DNA of 63,989 bases from Chrysomallon squamiferum (GCA_012295275.1 CM022675.1:10160193-10224181); one strand, 5' to 3'; numbered from the stretch's first letter, positions 47,816-62,032 are shown. Notes: generated by a model from the letters alone, not told the origin. Numbers and translations are program-made.

Positions 47816-48668
47816 ACTACATTAGTATACAATTTAATAAACTCTTCCAATTTTTCTAACATTTTAGCTGACATTTCTATATTTAATATTTTTTGTATTT
47901 GAATAATCATTTATGATTGTGTACGACACAAAACAAATGTCTTTTGTGGTTAATAGAAAAACACACATGCACTTACATACAAACAGAAAGAAAAAAAACT
48001 AGAAAAAAGAAAGAAAGAATAAACAACAAAACAAAAGAAACAACAAAATATGAAGAAAAAAGGGAAAAAGATGAAACAAGAATCAGAAAAAGCAAGGAAA
48101 AGAAAAGAAACAGGAAAAAGAATAAGCCAAGATATAATAAAAACAAAACAAAAAAAACACTCTCTCTCTCCTTCATAATTATGTAAAATTTATTAATATT
48201 AAACTAATTTTAAAATTCATTCAGTCTTAGTTCTTTGTTTTTTATCAATACATAATTTTGTTTTTATTACTAATACTTTTTAAACTTTAAGTGTAATGAA
48301 ATAATACATAAAATATAAGATAAAAATAAAATTATAATAACAATAGTATTAATAATTAAATTAATAAATAAAAATAGTAAAATAAAAAATAATTCAAATA
48401 TAGAATTCTTATTTGATGTGAAGAAACAATATTTACAATTTATATAAAAAACAAACATATTTGTTATATAAGAACTTTTTTATTGAAACAACTTTGAAAC
48501 ACTTGAGAACTAAACAAAAACAATGTATGAAACACAAAGTAACATCTAAAAAATTTAAATAAACCAATAAATAAGTAACAATTGTTAAAATTGTATTTAT
48601 TAACTGAAAATTATAAGAATAATAGGCTTTCTTTCCCTGAAAATATCTAAAGGACTTTAATAAAAAAA

Positions 48669-48709
<41 letters not shown>

Positions 48710-49034
48710 CAGCAAGAATAATAATAATAAAAGCAACAACAACAACATTATAATAATATTAATAACAACAACAACAACAGTAATAAAAAAGCCCCAGCAA
48801 CAACATTAACAACAGCCATAATATTCCACAGTATTATCATTTTTATCTTAAACTACTGATAGATATTAAAATTATTATGTTAATGTTTTCAATTATGAAG
48901 AGAACCAAAGATTATATTAATATTTTTTACAAGTTTGTTTAGTCTAAAGACTCTGCCAGACACAGCTATTTATCAGATAAACTGATACTCGGTTAAACAC
49001 TAGTTTTATGAATGGTATTGTAACAAACAAATTG

Positions 49035-49097
<63 letters not shown>

Positions 49098-49537
49098 TAA
49101 AAAAATAGAAATTATAATTTAAAGAAATTAAATAAATAAAATAAAATAAAATATAATAAAATAGATCAATAAATAAATAAAAAAAAAAATAATAAGTAAA
49201 TAAATAATTGTATTAATAAAAACAAATAAATATGTAAATAAAAATAAATAAAAAGAATTAAAATAATAAATAAACAAGAAAGAAAATTTCAAACCCTACT
49301 TGCTAGAGAGGAAACCAGTTACATTAATCAGTAAAAAATGTTGTCCAGTCTTATGAGGAGTTCTCTTGGAATGGGAATTATTTATAAAAATATTGTAGTC
49401 AACAAGAAAACATATTCTTAATCAATGATATAATTTCTGGAAATTTTATTAAAATCAAATTCTGAATGGACAGTTTACCAAGGCACAAACTTATAAACAT
49501 AAATGATTTAATTTCATTTTATTTTATTTATTTTAAA

Positions 49538-49602
<65 letters not shown>

Positions 49603-49841
49603 TATTTTATTTCATTTCATTTCATTTATTTTTTTATTTTATTTTATTACATTTTAATGTATTTTTTATTTTATTTTATTTCATTTCATTTTATTACATT
49701 TTATTCATGTCTTATTTTTATTTCACACCATTTCGTTTCTTTTCACATCACAGTCTGGGTAATAAAAATTACAACACTGATGTAAAATATAAACTCATTT
49801 TGCCTAAAATAAAAAAAAAGATTTACTGCAGAGAGAAATAT

Positions 49842-49891
<50 letters not shown>

Positions 49892-49978
49892 TATATCTTG
49901 ACACAATTACAATATAAATTCATAAAAATATTATTTACAAAATTAATGAAAATATTAGTAGCTATAGTTATACTCTTA

Positions 49979-50075
<97 letters not shown>

Positions 50076-50105
50076 ACCTACATCCATTCATTGTAGAATG
50101 CAGAT

Positions 50106-50152
<47 letters not shown>

Positions 50153-52050
50153 TAAACACACACACACACACAAACATATGCACACACACACGAACACACA
50201 TACATATGGTATGTTTATTTATTTTATTTAGCTTTTTGTTTGTTTGTTTTTTTGTAAGGGAGTTATTGTTTTGGGGGTTTTGGGGTTGTTTTTATATAAT
50301 GATGATATGAAAGAGGAAACATTATACCACCAGCACACACCAAATAAAAATATTTTATATTTTCCAACAGACAGGAAACCACATAACAAACAATGAGCTT
50401 CATACACCAACAACAACTGAATAAACAAACAATGGACACCAGCAACACCTGAAGAAGAGCTTTATCAGCAATCCTAAGACCAACACCAGCAACAGACAGG
50501 CTAAAAACAATGAGCAAACAAACAAATTCAAGCAACTTGAAACCAAGTGTAACAATGAGCTTTTTATATATAACATTATCATAACTTTGAGCTTCATACA
50601 CCAGCTTTTTCGTGGATGTCCATGAAATTTACTTAGTTAGTTTTTTTAATTTTATTTATCTATTATTTATTTTTATTATTTTATTATATTTGTTTATTTT
50701 ATATTATTATATTTTATTTATTTATATATTTACTTATTTATTATTTTATTTGGTTTTTATTTTATTTTAATATAGTTTATTTATTCATTTTCTTATTTAT
50801 TTACTTACTTTTCTTCATTTATTCATATTTATTTAATTATGTATTTATTTATTTATTTATATTATGTGTTATTTAGTGAGTGATGTTTCTATTGTTCAAG
50901 GTAATACTTATGTCTGCAAAAGAAGAGAAATACACAAAAACAGTGAACATTTCAATATGTCAATGAATTTCTGAAAAGAAGATAAATATGGAAAAGCAAT
51001 TTACATTTCACTATTTGCATTTCCAAAAGAAAATGAACCCAGAAATAGATTGTATGAATTCATTATTTAGATGAATGTGTGAAAAGAGAAAAAGAAAAAA
51101 ATGAATGGGAAAAAATAAATAATTGTTACAAAGCAATGTACATTTTAATATATGGACACATTTCAAGAAAAAGATAAGTAAGAATGGAGGTAAAATACAT
51201 TTCATTATTTGTATTTATTTCTATAAAATTAAAAAGAAAGAAAGAAAGAAAAAAGGAAAGAAAAGATATATGTGGGGACAATAATGTATAATGTAATACA
51301 AAATATACATTTCTACAACAAAACAAACATGAAAAGAAAAATGTACATTTCAAAAAAGACAGATCACATTTAGATACATTCATTAAAAAAAAAGAAAAAA
51401 AAAAAGTAAAAAACCAGAGACAAATCATAAATCTTTTACAAAAACAAAATTAAAAATTAAAAAATATATATAAATAAATAAACAGGGGTGCTTTGATGGT
51501 TTTTTTTGTTGGAAGAAATCTGTCAGGCAAGGTGGTGGTATGTGTTGTCTTTGTTTACAAAACAGTCTTTTACGTAAACACGCGCGATGTTGTGATAGTT
51601 TGATCTCTAAGTCGCAGCTACCCAGGTTTAACGGGTTTAAAGAGTTAACTAAACGAGCAGAGCTTAATACTGGAAACAGTCATTTTATAATGAAATACAC
51701 CATAACGTAAAACTGATATAATAGAAATAATGAAGTGATGAAAGCATTATTGTATATAAAATACTGGATGAATGAGAGAGAATAAGTAATAGTGAAAAAA
51801 AAATAATAATGTGTTGTCATAATATATATAAATATATATATATATACTTTTTTTTTTTTTTTTTTTTATTTGTGGAGTCTTTTGTGAGGTTTATTATGGT
51901 TAAACAACAGGAAAATTAGAGAATAAAATATATTAAAATTTGATTCATTAACGGAAATAGCCGGAATACGAAATTAAGTTAAATGAAATAATAATAACAT
52001 TATGAAAAATAATTAATTACATATTAATTTGTACTATTTATAACACAGAA
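47816..52050. other. AT-rich intergenic DNA, no gene supported
   Basis: Holds (AAT)n at 48670-48705 and 49035-49095, (ATT)n at 49540-49600, (CA)n at 49848-49888, (GA)n at 49985-50072 and (CA)n at 50109-50150. The stretch 50300-50620 has duplicated pieces (ACAATGAGCTTCATACACCA-like, three times) but no clear gene. I searched for N-terminal decarboxylase exons on the minus strand and found none. Confidence 0.55.
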
Positions 52051-52059
52051 ACAGGGGAA

Positions 52060-54175
52060 AATTATCTTTCACACATATAAACATGTACATTATCTTTCAT
52101 ACATATAAACATGTACATTATCTTTCACATATAAACATGTACATTATCTTTCATACATACAAACATGTACATTATCTTTCACACATATACATACATATAA
52201 ACATGTACATTATCTTTCACATATAAACATGTACATGATCTTTCACACATATACATACATATAAACATGTACATTATCTTTCACACATATACATACATAT
52301 AAACATGTACATTATCTTTCATACATATAAACATGTACATTATCTTTCACATATATACATACATATAAACATGTACATTATCTTTCACACATATACATAC
52401 ATATAAACATGTACATTATCTTTCATACATATAAACATGTACATTATCTTTCACATATATACATACATATAAACATGTACATTATCTTTCACATATATAA
52501 ACATGTACATTATCTTTCACACATATACATACATATAAACATGTACATTATCTTTCAAATATATACATACATATAAACATGTACATTATCTTTCACACAT
52601 ATCCATACATATAAACATGTACATTATCTTTCAAATATATACATACATATAAACATGTACATTATCTTTCACACATATACATACGTATAAACATGTACAT
52701 TATCTTTCAAATATATACATACATATAAACATGTACATTATCTTTCACACATATCCATACATATAAACATGTACATTATCTTTCACACATATACATACAT
52801 ATAAACATGTACATTATCTTTCACACATATATATACATATAAACATGTACATTATCTTTCACATATATACATACGTATAAACATGTACATTATCTTTCAC
52901 ACATATACATACATATAAACATGTACATTATCTTTCACACATATAAACATGTACATTATCTTTCATACATATAAACATGTACATTATCTTTCACATATAA
53001 ACATGTACATTATCTTTCATACATACAAACATGTACATTATCTTTCACACATATACATACATATAAACATGTACATTATCTTTCACATATAAACATGTAC
53101 ATGATCTTTCACACATATACATACATATAAACATGTACATTATCTTTCACACATATACATACATATAAACATGTACATTATCTTTCATACATATAAACAT
53201 GTACATTATCTTTCACATATATACATACATATAAACATGTACATTATCTTTCACACATATACATACATATAAACATGTACATTATCTTTCATACATATAA
53301 ACATGTACATTATCTTTCACATATATACATACATATAAACATGTACATTATCTTTCACATATATAAACATGTACATTATCTTTTAGCACAAACGAGCACA
53401 CATATACATACATATAAACATGTACATTATCTTTCACATATATACATACATATAAACATGTACATTATCTTTCACACATATCCATACATATAAACATGTA
53501 CATTATCTTTCAAATATATACATACATATAAACATGTACATTATCTTTCACACATATACATACGTATAAACATGTACATTATCTTTCACATATATACATA
53601 CATATAAACATGTACATTATCTTTCACACATATACATACATATAAACATGTACATTATCTTTCACACATATACATACATATAAACATGTACATTATCTTT
53701 CACACATATACATACATATAAACATGTACATTATCTTTCACATATATACATACGTATAAACATGTACATTATCTTTCACACATATACATACATATAAACA
53801 TGTACATTATCTTTCACACATATACATACATAAAAAGATGTACATTATCTTTCACACATATACATACATAAAAAGATGTACATTATCTTTCACACATATA
53901 TACATACATATAAACATGTACATTATCTTTCACATATATACATACATATAAACATGTACATTATCTTTCACACATACACATACATATAAACATGTACATT
54001 ATCTTTCACACATATACATACATAAAAAGATGTACATTATCTTTCATACATATCCATACATATAAACATGTACATTATCTTTCACACATATCCATACATA
54101 TAAACATGTACATTATCTTTCACATATATACATACATAAAAAGATGTCACTGTCTTTCACACACATACATAGATA
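52060..54175. repeat. ACATATAAACATGTACATTATCTTTC minisatellite with higher-order copy
   Basis: Units of about 20-40 bp share TATAAACATGTACATTATCT followed by TTCACACATATACATAC or shorter spacers, for more than 2 kb. Rare variants recur together: CATACATACAAACATG at 52152 and 53018, and ACATGATCTTTC at 52233 and 53099. Both pairs are 866 bp apart, which shows that a large part of the array was itself duplicated. The short open frames are artefacts. Confidence 0.93.
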
Positions 54176-54515
54176 GCAAAAATGCACCTACACTATACAC
54201 TGTCTCAAACACACACATATTCGTAGATATCCACTGATTTTATATTCGTACACATAAATACTCCAACACAAACACATACATACACACACACATACATACA
54301 TACACACATACATACATACACACATACACACATACACACATACATACATACACAAACACACACACAAAAAGCGTACACACAAAAACACATATCTATAAAC
54401 ACTCACACTAACAGTTGTTTGTCATACATAAGCTCAGTTACACACCCACTCATGGTTGTGTCTAAAATACGAATTCAAAAAATGGAGAAGTTAAAATATA
54501 ATCCTAAACTTCACC

Positions 54516-54621
<106 letters not shown>

Positions 54622-54834
54622 ACATTATTTGTGTTTAATGAAAAAGTAAAACTTACTATTAGGAAGACAATGTACACATTATGCTTTTTCTCTCTCTCAT
54701 TAAAATGAAGGAATTGTTTTATTTGAAAAAACCCACTAAAAGTATAAATGAAAGGATTAGTTCAGAGGATTGTATCATAAATATAAATTTTCCATCAGTT
54801 AATAGCAATGGAATCTATGACTGAATGAAAGAGA

Positions 54835-54890
54835 GATAACTCCTGTATAGCTTATTGTAAAGTGCACAAGAGTTAGTTGTTGTAGAAATA
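54835..54890. repeat. Short hairpin element relative
   Basis: GATAACTCCTGTATAGC and GTGCACAAGAGTTAGTTGTTG form imperfect arms, matching the family at 37811. It lies 65 bp before the 21-bp satellite. Confidence 0.5.
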
Positions 54891-54954
54891 TATATTCAAT
54901 ACATTCTTTTTCTATTTACAACAGAGCTGGACTAGGTAGTCTTCACAGCGCGTG

Positions 54955-57842
54955 TAGTAATGATCACTGCATGTGTAGTAATGACCACTGCGTGTGTAGT
55001 AATGACCACTGTGTGTATAGTAATGATCACTGTGTGTGTAGTAATGATCACTGCATGTGTAGTAATGACCACTGTGTGTGTAGTAATGACCACTGCATGT
55101 GTAGTAATGACCACTGTGTGTAGTAATGACCACTGCATGTGTAGTAATGACCACTGCATGTTTAGTAATGATCACTGTGTGAGTAGTAATGACCACTGCG
55201 TGTGTAGTAATGACCACTGCATGTTTAGTAATGATCACTGTGTGAGTAGTAATGACCACTGCGTGTGTAGTAATGACCACTGTGTGTGTAGTAATGACCA
55301 CTGCATGTGTAGTAATGACCACTGTGTGTGTAGTAATGACCACTGCATGTTTAGTAATGATCACTGTGTGAGTAGTAATGACCACTGCGTGTAGTAATGA
55401 CCACTGTGTGTGTAGTAATGACCACTGTGTGTGTAGTAATGACCACTGTGTGTGTAGTAATGATCACTGTGTGAGTAGTAATGATCACAGCATGAGTAGT
55501 AATGACCACTGTGTGAGTAGTAATGATCACTGTGTGTGTAGTAATGACCACTGTGTGAGTAGTAATGACCACAGCATGTATAGTAATGATCACTGTGTGT
55601 GTAGTAATGACCACTGTGTGAGTAGTAATGACCACAGCATGAGTAGTAATGATCACTGTGTGTGTAGTAATGATCACTGTGTGAGTAGTAATGACCACTG
55701 TGTGTGTAGTAATGACCACTGTGTGTGTAGTAATGACCACTGTGTGTGTAGTAATGACCACTGTGTGTAGTAATGATCACTGTGTGTGTACTAATGACCA
55801 CTGTGTGTGTAGTAATGACCACTGTGTGAGTAGTAATGACCACAGCATGAGTAGTAATGATCACTGTGTGTGTACTAATGACCACTGTGTGAGTAGTAAT
55901 GACCACAGCATGAGTACTAATGACCACTGTGTGTGTAGTAATGACCACTGTGTGAGTAGTAATGACCACTGTGTGTAGTAATGACCACTGTGTGAGTAGT
56001 AATGACCACAGCATGAGTAGTAATGATCACTGTGTGTGTAGTAATGACCACTGTGTGTGTAGTAATGATCACTGTCTGTGTACTAATGACCACTGTGTGT
56101 GTAGTAATGACCACTGCGTGTGTAGTAATGACCACTGTGTGTGTAGTAATGACCACTGTGTGTGTAGTAATGACCACTGTGTGTGTAGTAATGACCACTG
56201 TGTGTGTAGTAATGACCACTGTGTGTGTAGTAATGACCACTGTGTGTGTAGTAATGACCACTGTGTGTGTAGTAATGACCACTGTGTGTGTAGTAATGAC
56301 CACTGTGTGTGTAGTAATGACCACTGTGTGTGTAGTAATGACCACTGTGTGTGTAGTAATGACCACTGTGTGTGTAGTAATGACCACTGTGTGTGTAGTA
56401 ATGACCACTGTGTGTGTAGTAATGACCACTGTGTGTGTACTAATGACCACTGTGTGAGTAGTAATGACCACAGCATGAGTAGTAATGATCACTGTGTGTG
56501 TAGTAATGACCACTGTGTGTGTAGTAATGATCACTGTGTGTGTAGTAATGACCACTGCGTGTGTAGTAATGACCACTGTGTGTGTAGTAATGACCACTGT
56601 GTGTGTAGTAATGACCACTGTGTGTGTAGTAATGACCACTGCGTGTGTAGTAATGACCACTGTGTGTGTAGTAATGACCACTGTGTGTGTAGTAATGACC
56701 ACTGTGTGTGTAGTAATGACCACTGTGTGTGTAGTAATGACCACTGTGTGAGTAGTAATGATCACTGTGTGAGTAGTAATGACCACTGCATGTGTAGTAA
56801 TGATCACTGTGTGAGTAGTAATGACCACTGCATGTGTAGTAATGATCACTGTGTGTGTAGTAATGATCACTGTGTGTGTAGTAATGACCACTGTGTGAGT
56901 AGTAATGACCACTGCGTGTGTAGTAATGACCACTGTGTGAGTAGTAATGACCACTGCGTGTGTAGTAATGACCACTGCGTGTGTAGTAATGATCACTGTG
57001 TGTAGTAATGACCACTGTGTGTGTAGTAATGACCACTGCGTGTGTAGTAATGACCACTGTGTGTGTAGTAATGACCACTGTGTGTGTAGTAATGACCACT
57101 GTGTGTGTAGTAATGACCACTGTGTGTGTAGTAATGACCACTGTGTGTGTAGTAATGACCACTGTGTGTGTAGTAATGACCACTGTGTGTGTAGTAATGA
57201 CCACTGTGTGTGTAGTAATGACCACTGTGTGTGTAGTAATGACCACTGCGTGAGTAGTAATGACCACTGTGTGTGTAGTAATGATCACTGTGTGTGTAGT
57301 AATGACCACTGTGTGAGTAGTAATGACCACTGTGTGAGTAGTAATGACCACTGTGTGTGTAGTAATGACCACTGTGTGTGTAGTAATGACCACTGTGTGT
57401 GTAGTAATGACCACTGTGTGTGTAGTAATGACCACTGCGTGTGTAGTAATGACCACTGTGTGTGTAGTAATGACCACTGCGTGTGTAGTAATGACCACTG
57501 TGTGTGTAGTAATGACCACTGTGTGTATAGTAATGACCACTGTGTGTAGTAGTAATGACCACTGTGTGTGTAGTAATGACCACTGTGTGTGTAGTAATGA
57601 CCACTGTGTGTGTAGTAATGACCACTGTGTGTGTAGTAATGACCACTGTGTGTGTAGTAATGACCACTGCGTGTGTAGTAATGACCACTGTGTGTGTAGT
57701 AATGACCACTGTGTGTGTAGTAATGACCACTGTGTGTGTAGTAATGACCACTGTGTGTGTAGTAATGACCACTGTGTGTGTAGTAATGACCACTGCGTGA
57801 GTAGTAATGACCACTGCGTGTGTAGTAATGACCACTGCGTGT
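54955..57842. repeat. 21-bp satellite, about 137 units
   Basis: The unit is TAGTAATGACCACTGTGTGTG with variants GATCACT, CACAGCATGAG, GTGAGTAG and GCGTG. Because the unit is a multiple of three with few stops, it stays open in several frames on both strands (up to 474 residues of CSNDHCV- or HTVVITT-type repeats). No start context, splice sites or composition bias supports coding. Single units differ by 2-3 bp in several places (for example CACTGTGTAGTAATG), which breaks the frames. Confidence 0.95.
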
Positions 57843-57960
57843 ACTCTCCTGTGGTGTGGTTCACATCAATGATCCCTTGCTGCTAACTGGAAAGAGTAGC
57901 CCATGACGTTATGACAGTTCTTCCTACGTATATCTTGTTTGTTGTTCTTACATCTGTGAG
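57800..57960 (+). mobile_element. SINE core fragment, copy 1, at the satellite edge
   Basis: The last satellite unit (TAGTAATGACCACTGCGTGT) runs straight into ACTCTCCTGTGGTGTGG, CATCAATGATCCCTTGCTGC and TAACTGGAAAGAGTAGCCCA. The copy at 18697-18800 (minus) has the same order with a single TAATAATGACCACGTATGTA in place of the array. The satellite unit is therefore part of this dispersed element. Confidence 0.65.
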
Positions 57961-59390
57961 TTCATTCATATAACCAGACAGCAATACATTATATAAAGGT
58001 TAGGACTGACGTGAAAAAATGACAGACAGCTGGTTCAACCCTCAACATTTTCAGCTGACTGATTTGAACTGCTGTTCAGTGGTTCAGTCTTTGAGGATAC
58101 TCCCACCTTGTGAAAAATGTTTGTTATACATATCTGATATTAAAAAGATTAAACATTCTTCAAAGCATTGCTACAGGCCTTAAATCAATGGGTCATGGGG
58201 ATGAACTATAAACTTAACTCTAATTATCACATTCACATAATCTGCAAAATAAGACAGCTGCCTCCCCAACACACGGACACAGAACAAACAGCTTTAACAT
58301 TCAAAACTTTAACATTGCTAGGTTCTTTGCTTCTTTCACAACACTAACTGCACCACAAGAGCAGGAGTAGCAACTTGTGTGAGAAACGAGCTGTCCTACT
58401 GACTCCCACTAACCAGTTACAATCCCAACACAGAGACAGTTGTATAACAGTCCATGGCCAGGCTGAAAACATAAACGTTTTTAATTACTACACCAGGCAA
58501 AAATCAATATGACATAACATTAGAACACTACACTAAAAGTATTCCCTCCAAATACATCGATAATTCCATTATACTGGATGATTTCAACAGCAGAAACCAC
58601 CTGTGGGGACCTTACCTAATACATATGTATAACTGATGGCAATATACCTGTCAGACATAGACAACACCTGGTCATGCCTTGATATCACAACAGTGTGTGA
58701 AAGAATGGTCTGTAACTGTGAGTGTCCTTAACAACCTCCACAGCGATCACCTCCCAGTGCTGGCCTCCTATAACACTGAACATAAGTGGAGAGTATCGAG
58801 ACTCCAGTGTGGATCCCATGTGAGTAGCAGCTCAGCCGCTTGGAGACCGCATACAATAACACTTTACACATCATTGCCAGGATCTCCCCAGACACACCAA
58901 CTGACAGTCTATTTGTGGAACTAAACATCCTTCCTCTCAAAATTAGGCGCAGCAAGCAGTCTCTGAAACACTGGTTCCAAATTAAAAAAACTCACCCCCA
59001 CCCACCCTATAACTTCAGTAATCCCAAATAACTACCATATTTGAACGTCATGAAATCATCATTAAATATAACACACAGGACACCAAACAGCCTGAATTTA
59101 CTGGATTTAGAACTAGAACGTAAGCCCCTGCCCTTGGAACACCAGTGGACTGTAAAACAGCTAGACATATATTTAACTCTTAGACATGAAGTCTCAAAAA
59201 CTGAACACGACCCATTTAAAAATATAATCTTTAAAGCAGCCTTACATGACTATTACTCGGACTACACTCACATATACACAGACAGCTCCAAGGACCCTCT
59301 CATGTGAAGAATCGGCATGACCTTTCATGTGAAGAATCGGCATGACCTTTCATGTCAGGCAGGAACTACCCGACCCACCCTTCAACTACA

Positions 59391-60832
59391 GAAGTAGACT
59401 GCCTACCAATCTATTCATCTTTACTACAGAACTAATTGATATCTTCACATACAGAAGTAGACTGCCTACCAATCTATTCATCTTTACTACGGAACTAATT
59501 GATATCTTCACATACAGAAGTAGACTGCCTACCAATCTATTCATCTTTACTATGGAACTAATTGATATCCTCACATACAGAAGTAGACTGCCTACCAATC
59601 TATTCATCTTTACTACGGAACTAATTGATATCTTCACATACAGAAGTAGACTGCCTACCAATCTATTCATCTTTACTACGGAACTAATTGATATCTTCAC
59701 ATACAGAAGTAGACTGCCTACCAATCTATTCATCTTTACTACACAACTAATTGATATCTTCACATACAGAAGTAGACTGCCTACCAATCTATTCATCTTT
59801 ACTACAGAACTAATTGATATCTTCACATACAGAAGTAGACTGCCTACCAATCTATTCATCTTTACTACGGAACTAATTGATATCTTCACATACAGAAGTA
59901 GACTGCCTACCAATCTATTCATCTTTACTACGGAACTAATTGATATCTTCACATACAGAAGTAGACTGCCTACCAATCTATTCATCTTTACTACACAACT
60001 AATTGATATCTTCACATACAGAAGTAGACTGCCTACCAATCTATTCATCTTTACTACGGAACTAATTGATATCTTCACATACAGAAGTAGACTGCCTACC
60101 AATCTATTCATCTTTACTATGCAACTAATTGATATCTTCACATACAGAAGTAGACTGCCTACCAATCTATTCATCTTTACTATGCAACTAATTGATATCT
60201 TCACATACAGAAGTAGACTGCCTACCAATCTATTCATCTTTACTACGGAACTAATTGATATCTTCACATACAGAAGTAGACTGCCTACCAATCTATTCAT
60301 CTTTACTACGGAACTAATTGATATCTTCACATACAGAAGTAGACTGCCTACCAATCTATTCATCTTTACTACGGAACTAATTGATATCTTCACATACAGA
60401 AGTAGACTGCCTACCAATCTATTCATCTTTACTACAGAACTAATTGATATCTTCACATACAGAAGTAGACTGCCTACCAATCTATTCATCTTTACTACGG
60501 AACTAATTGATATCTTCACATACAGAAGTAGACTGCCTACCAATCTATTCATCTTTACTACACAACTAATTGATATCTTCACATACAGAAGTAGACTGCC
60601 TACCAATCTATTCATCTTTACTATGCAACTAATTGATATCTTCACATACAGAAGTAGACTGCCTACCAATCTATTCATCTTTACTACGGAACTAATTGAT
60701 ATCTTCACATACAGAAGTAGACTGCCTACCAATCTATTCATCTTTACTATGCAACTAATTGATATCTTCACATACAGAAGTAGACTGCCTACCAATCTAT
60801 TCATCTTTACTACGGAACTAATTGCTATCCTC
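59391..60832 (+). repeat. 63-bp minisatellite inside the LINE RNase H region
   Basis: About 23 units, each encoding YRSRLPTNLFIFTTELIDIF and Thr in the LINE frame. The last unit continues as FTTELIAILTLLKWVL, the ordinary RNase H sequence that carries the catalytic Glu. Variation is almost confined to one spot (ACGGAA, ACAGAA, ACACAA, ATGCAA, ATGGAA). The array is open on both strands (505 and 482 residues), but this follows from the repeat length and does not show coding. Confidence 0.95.
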
Positions 60833-60965
60833 ACATTACTTAAATGGGTCCTAACTTAAACTTACATCACAAACACAACAAAAAAATTACAAAACCTCAA
60901 ACTGACTGACTCCCTCAGCTCACTGCATTCTCTGTTCAAACTCAAATTTAGCTGCTCCCAGTACA

Positions 60966-61356
60966 TTAAAGAGATCATCGACATTACCAGCTGTTTCACT
61001 AAAAAAGACACAAAGTCACATTAAAGAGATCATCGACATTACCAGCTGTTTCACTTAAAAAGGACACAAAGTCACATTAAAGAGATCATCGACATTTCCA
61101 GCTGTTTCACTTAAAAAGCACACAAAGTCACATTAAAGAGATCATCGACATTACCAGCTGTTTCACTTAAAAAGGACACAAAGTCACATTAAAGAGATCA
61201 TCGACATTACCAGCTGTTTCACTTAAAAAGGACACAAAGTCACATTAAAGAGATCATCGACATTACCAGCTGTTTCACTTAAAAAAGACACAAAGTCACA
61301 TTAAAGAGATCATCGACATTACCAGCTGTTTCACTTAAAAAGACACAAAGTCACAT
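60966..61356 (+). repeat. 56-bp minisatellite, 7 units, in the LINE RNase H region
   Basis: Units of 55-56 bp: TTAAAGAGATCATCGACATT, ACCAGCTGTTTCACTTAAAA and AGGACACAAAGTCACA. The single-copy reading is IKEIIDITSCFTKKDTKSH, leading into VRAHMGVIGNEAVD, so the array lies between two RNase H motifs. At 56 bp it breaks the frame. Confidence 0.93.
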
Positions 61357-61835
61357 TCGAGTGCGTACCCGCTCATATGGGTGTTATTGGAAATGAGGCA
61401 GTAGACATAAACACTAAAATGTCCCTAGAAGACAGAACAATTGACTTTAAAAGTAAATACAACTGTAATGAAATTATGACCGTAGCGCACAACAGTCTAA
61501 TACAATCTTGGCAAAAAGACTGGGACAACAGAACTTGACCACAACACTGTATCATTAGCCAAAAGTAAACTCTGCCAGCCCACTCTCAGACAACAACAAA
61601 ACAACTCAAACTAGAACCCGCCTCAGAGTGGGAGTCACTTTTGGACTAAACGACAGCAGACACAACACAGTGTAAGTGACAAATGCCACAAATGCGAGAA
61701 ACTGGACAATGTCAGACACTATAGCAAAAATCAACATCAAGTTTACTCCTGTCAATATTTGTGACCCCCTCCCAAAAGACCTGAAAAATCAACTCTTACG
61801 AAATAATAGAATATTAGAATAAGTTGAAGCAACAG

Positions 61836-61976
61836 AAGTTACAATGTAAAAAGATGGATAGTTTACCAACAAATGATGGGCTGATGAAGCTGGGGATGCT
61901 TGTAATCACACACATAAGTTATTATCTAACATTTATAAATCTATGTATAGGCACTAAATATGAACTTCATTTTAGC

Positions 61977-62032
<56 letters not shown>

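Larger units (their letters stand above)
57961..61835 (+). mobile_element. LINE retrotransposon, degenerate, with RNase H domain
   Basis: Endonuclease remnants include AGVATCVRNELSY (about 58365), IILDDFNSRNHLWG (about 58570) and SDHLPVLASYN (about 58740). The reverse transcriptase core is absent: the sequence jumps to its C-terminal end (PTDSLFVELNILPLKIRRSK, about 58890). RNase H follows, with IYTDSS (about 59270), FTTELIAILTLLKWVL (end of the 63-bp array) and VRAHMGVIGNEAVD (about 61360). A CHKCEKLDN motif near 61690 and a frame ending NNRIL at about 61820 complete it. Many stops and frameshifts make it a pseudogene. The clade is uncertain, but APE-type endonuclease plus RNase H points to the I/R1/LOA/Jockey side (established knowledge). 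Confidence 0.75.

Noticed and set aside
50228-50601. Minus-strand hydrophobic open frames (66-112 residues)
   Set aside because: Overlapping frames with Leu/Val/Cys bias over duplicated AT-rich sequence, and no homology recognised.
54955-57842. CRISPR-like regular repeats
   Set aside because: Units are contiguous with no unique spacers, and the host is a eukaryote.
55917-57864. Long open frames (359, 474 and 280 residues) of HTVVITT/CSNDHCV repeats
   Set aside because: They follow from a 21-bp unit without stops and occur in several frames on both strands. There are no splice or promoter signals.
59342-60859. 505-residue (+) and 482-residue (-) open frames
   Set aside because: They are the 63-bp array inside a broken LINE. 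The plus frame is the old RNase H frame and the minus frame is its shadow.
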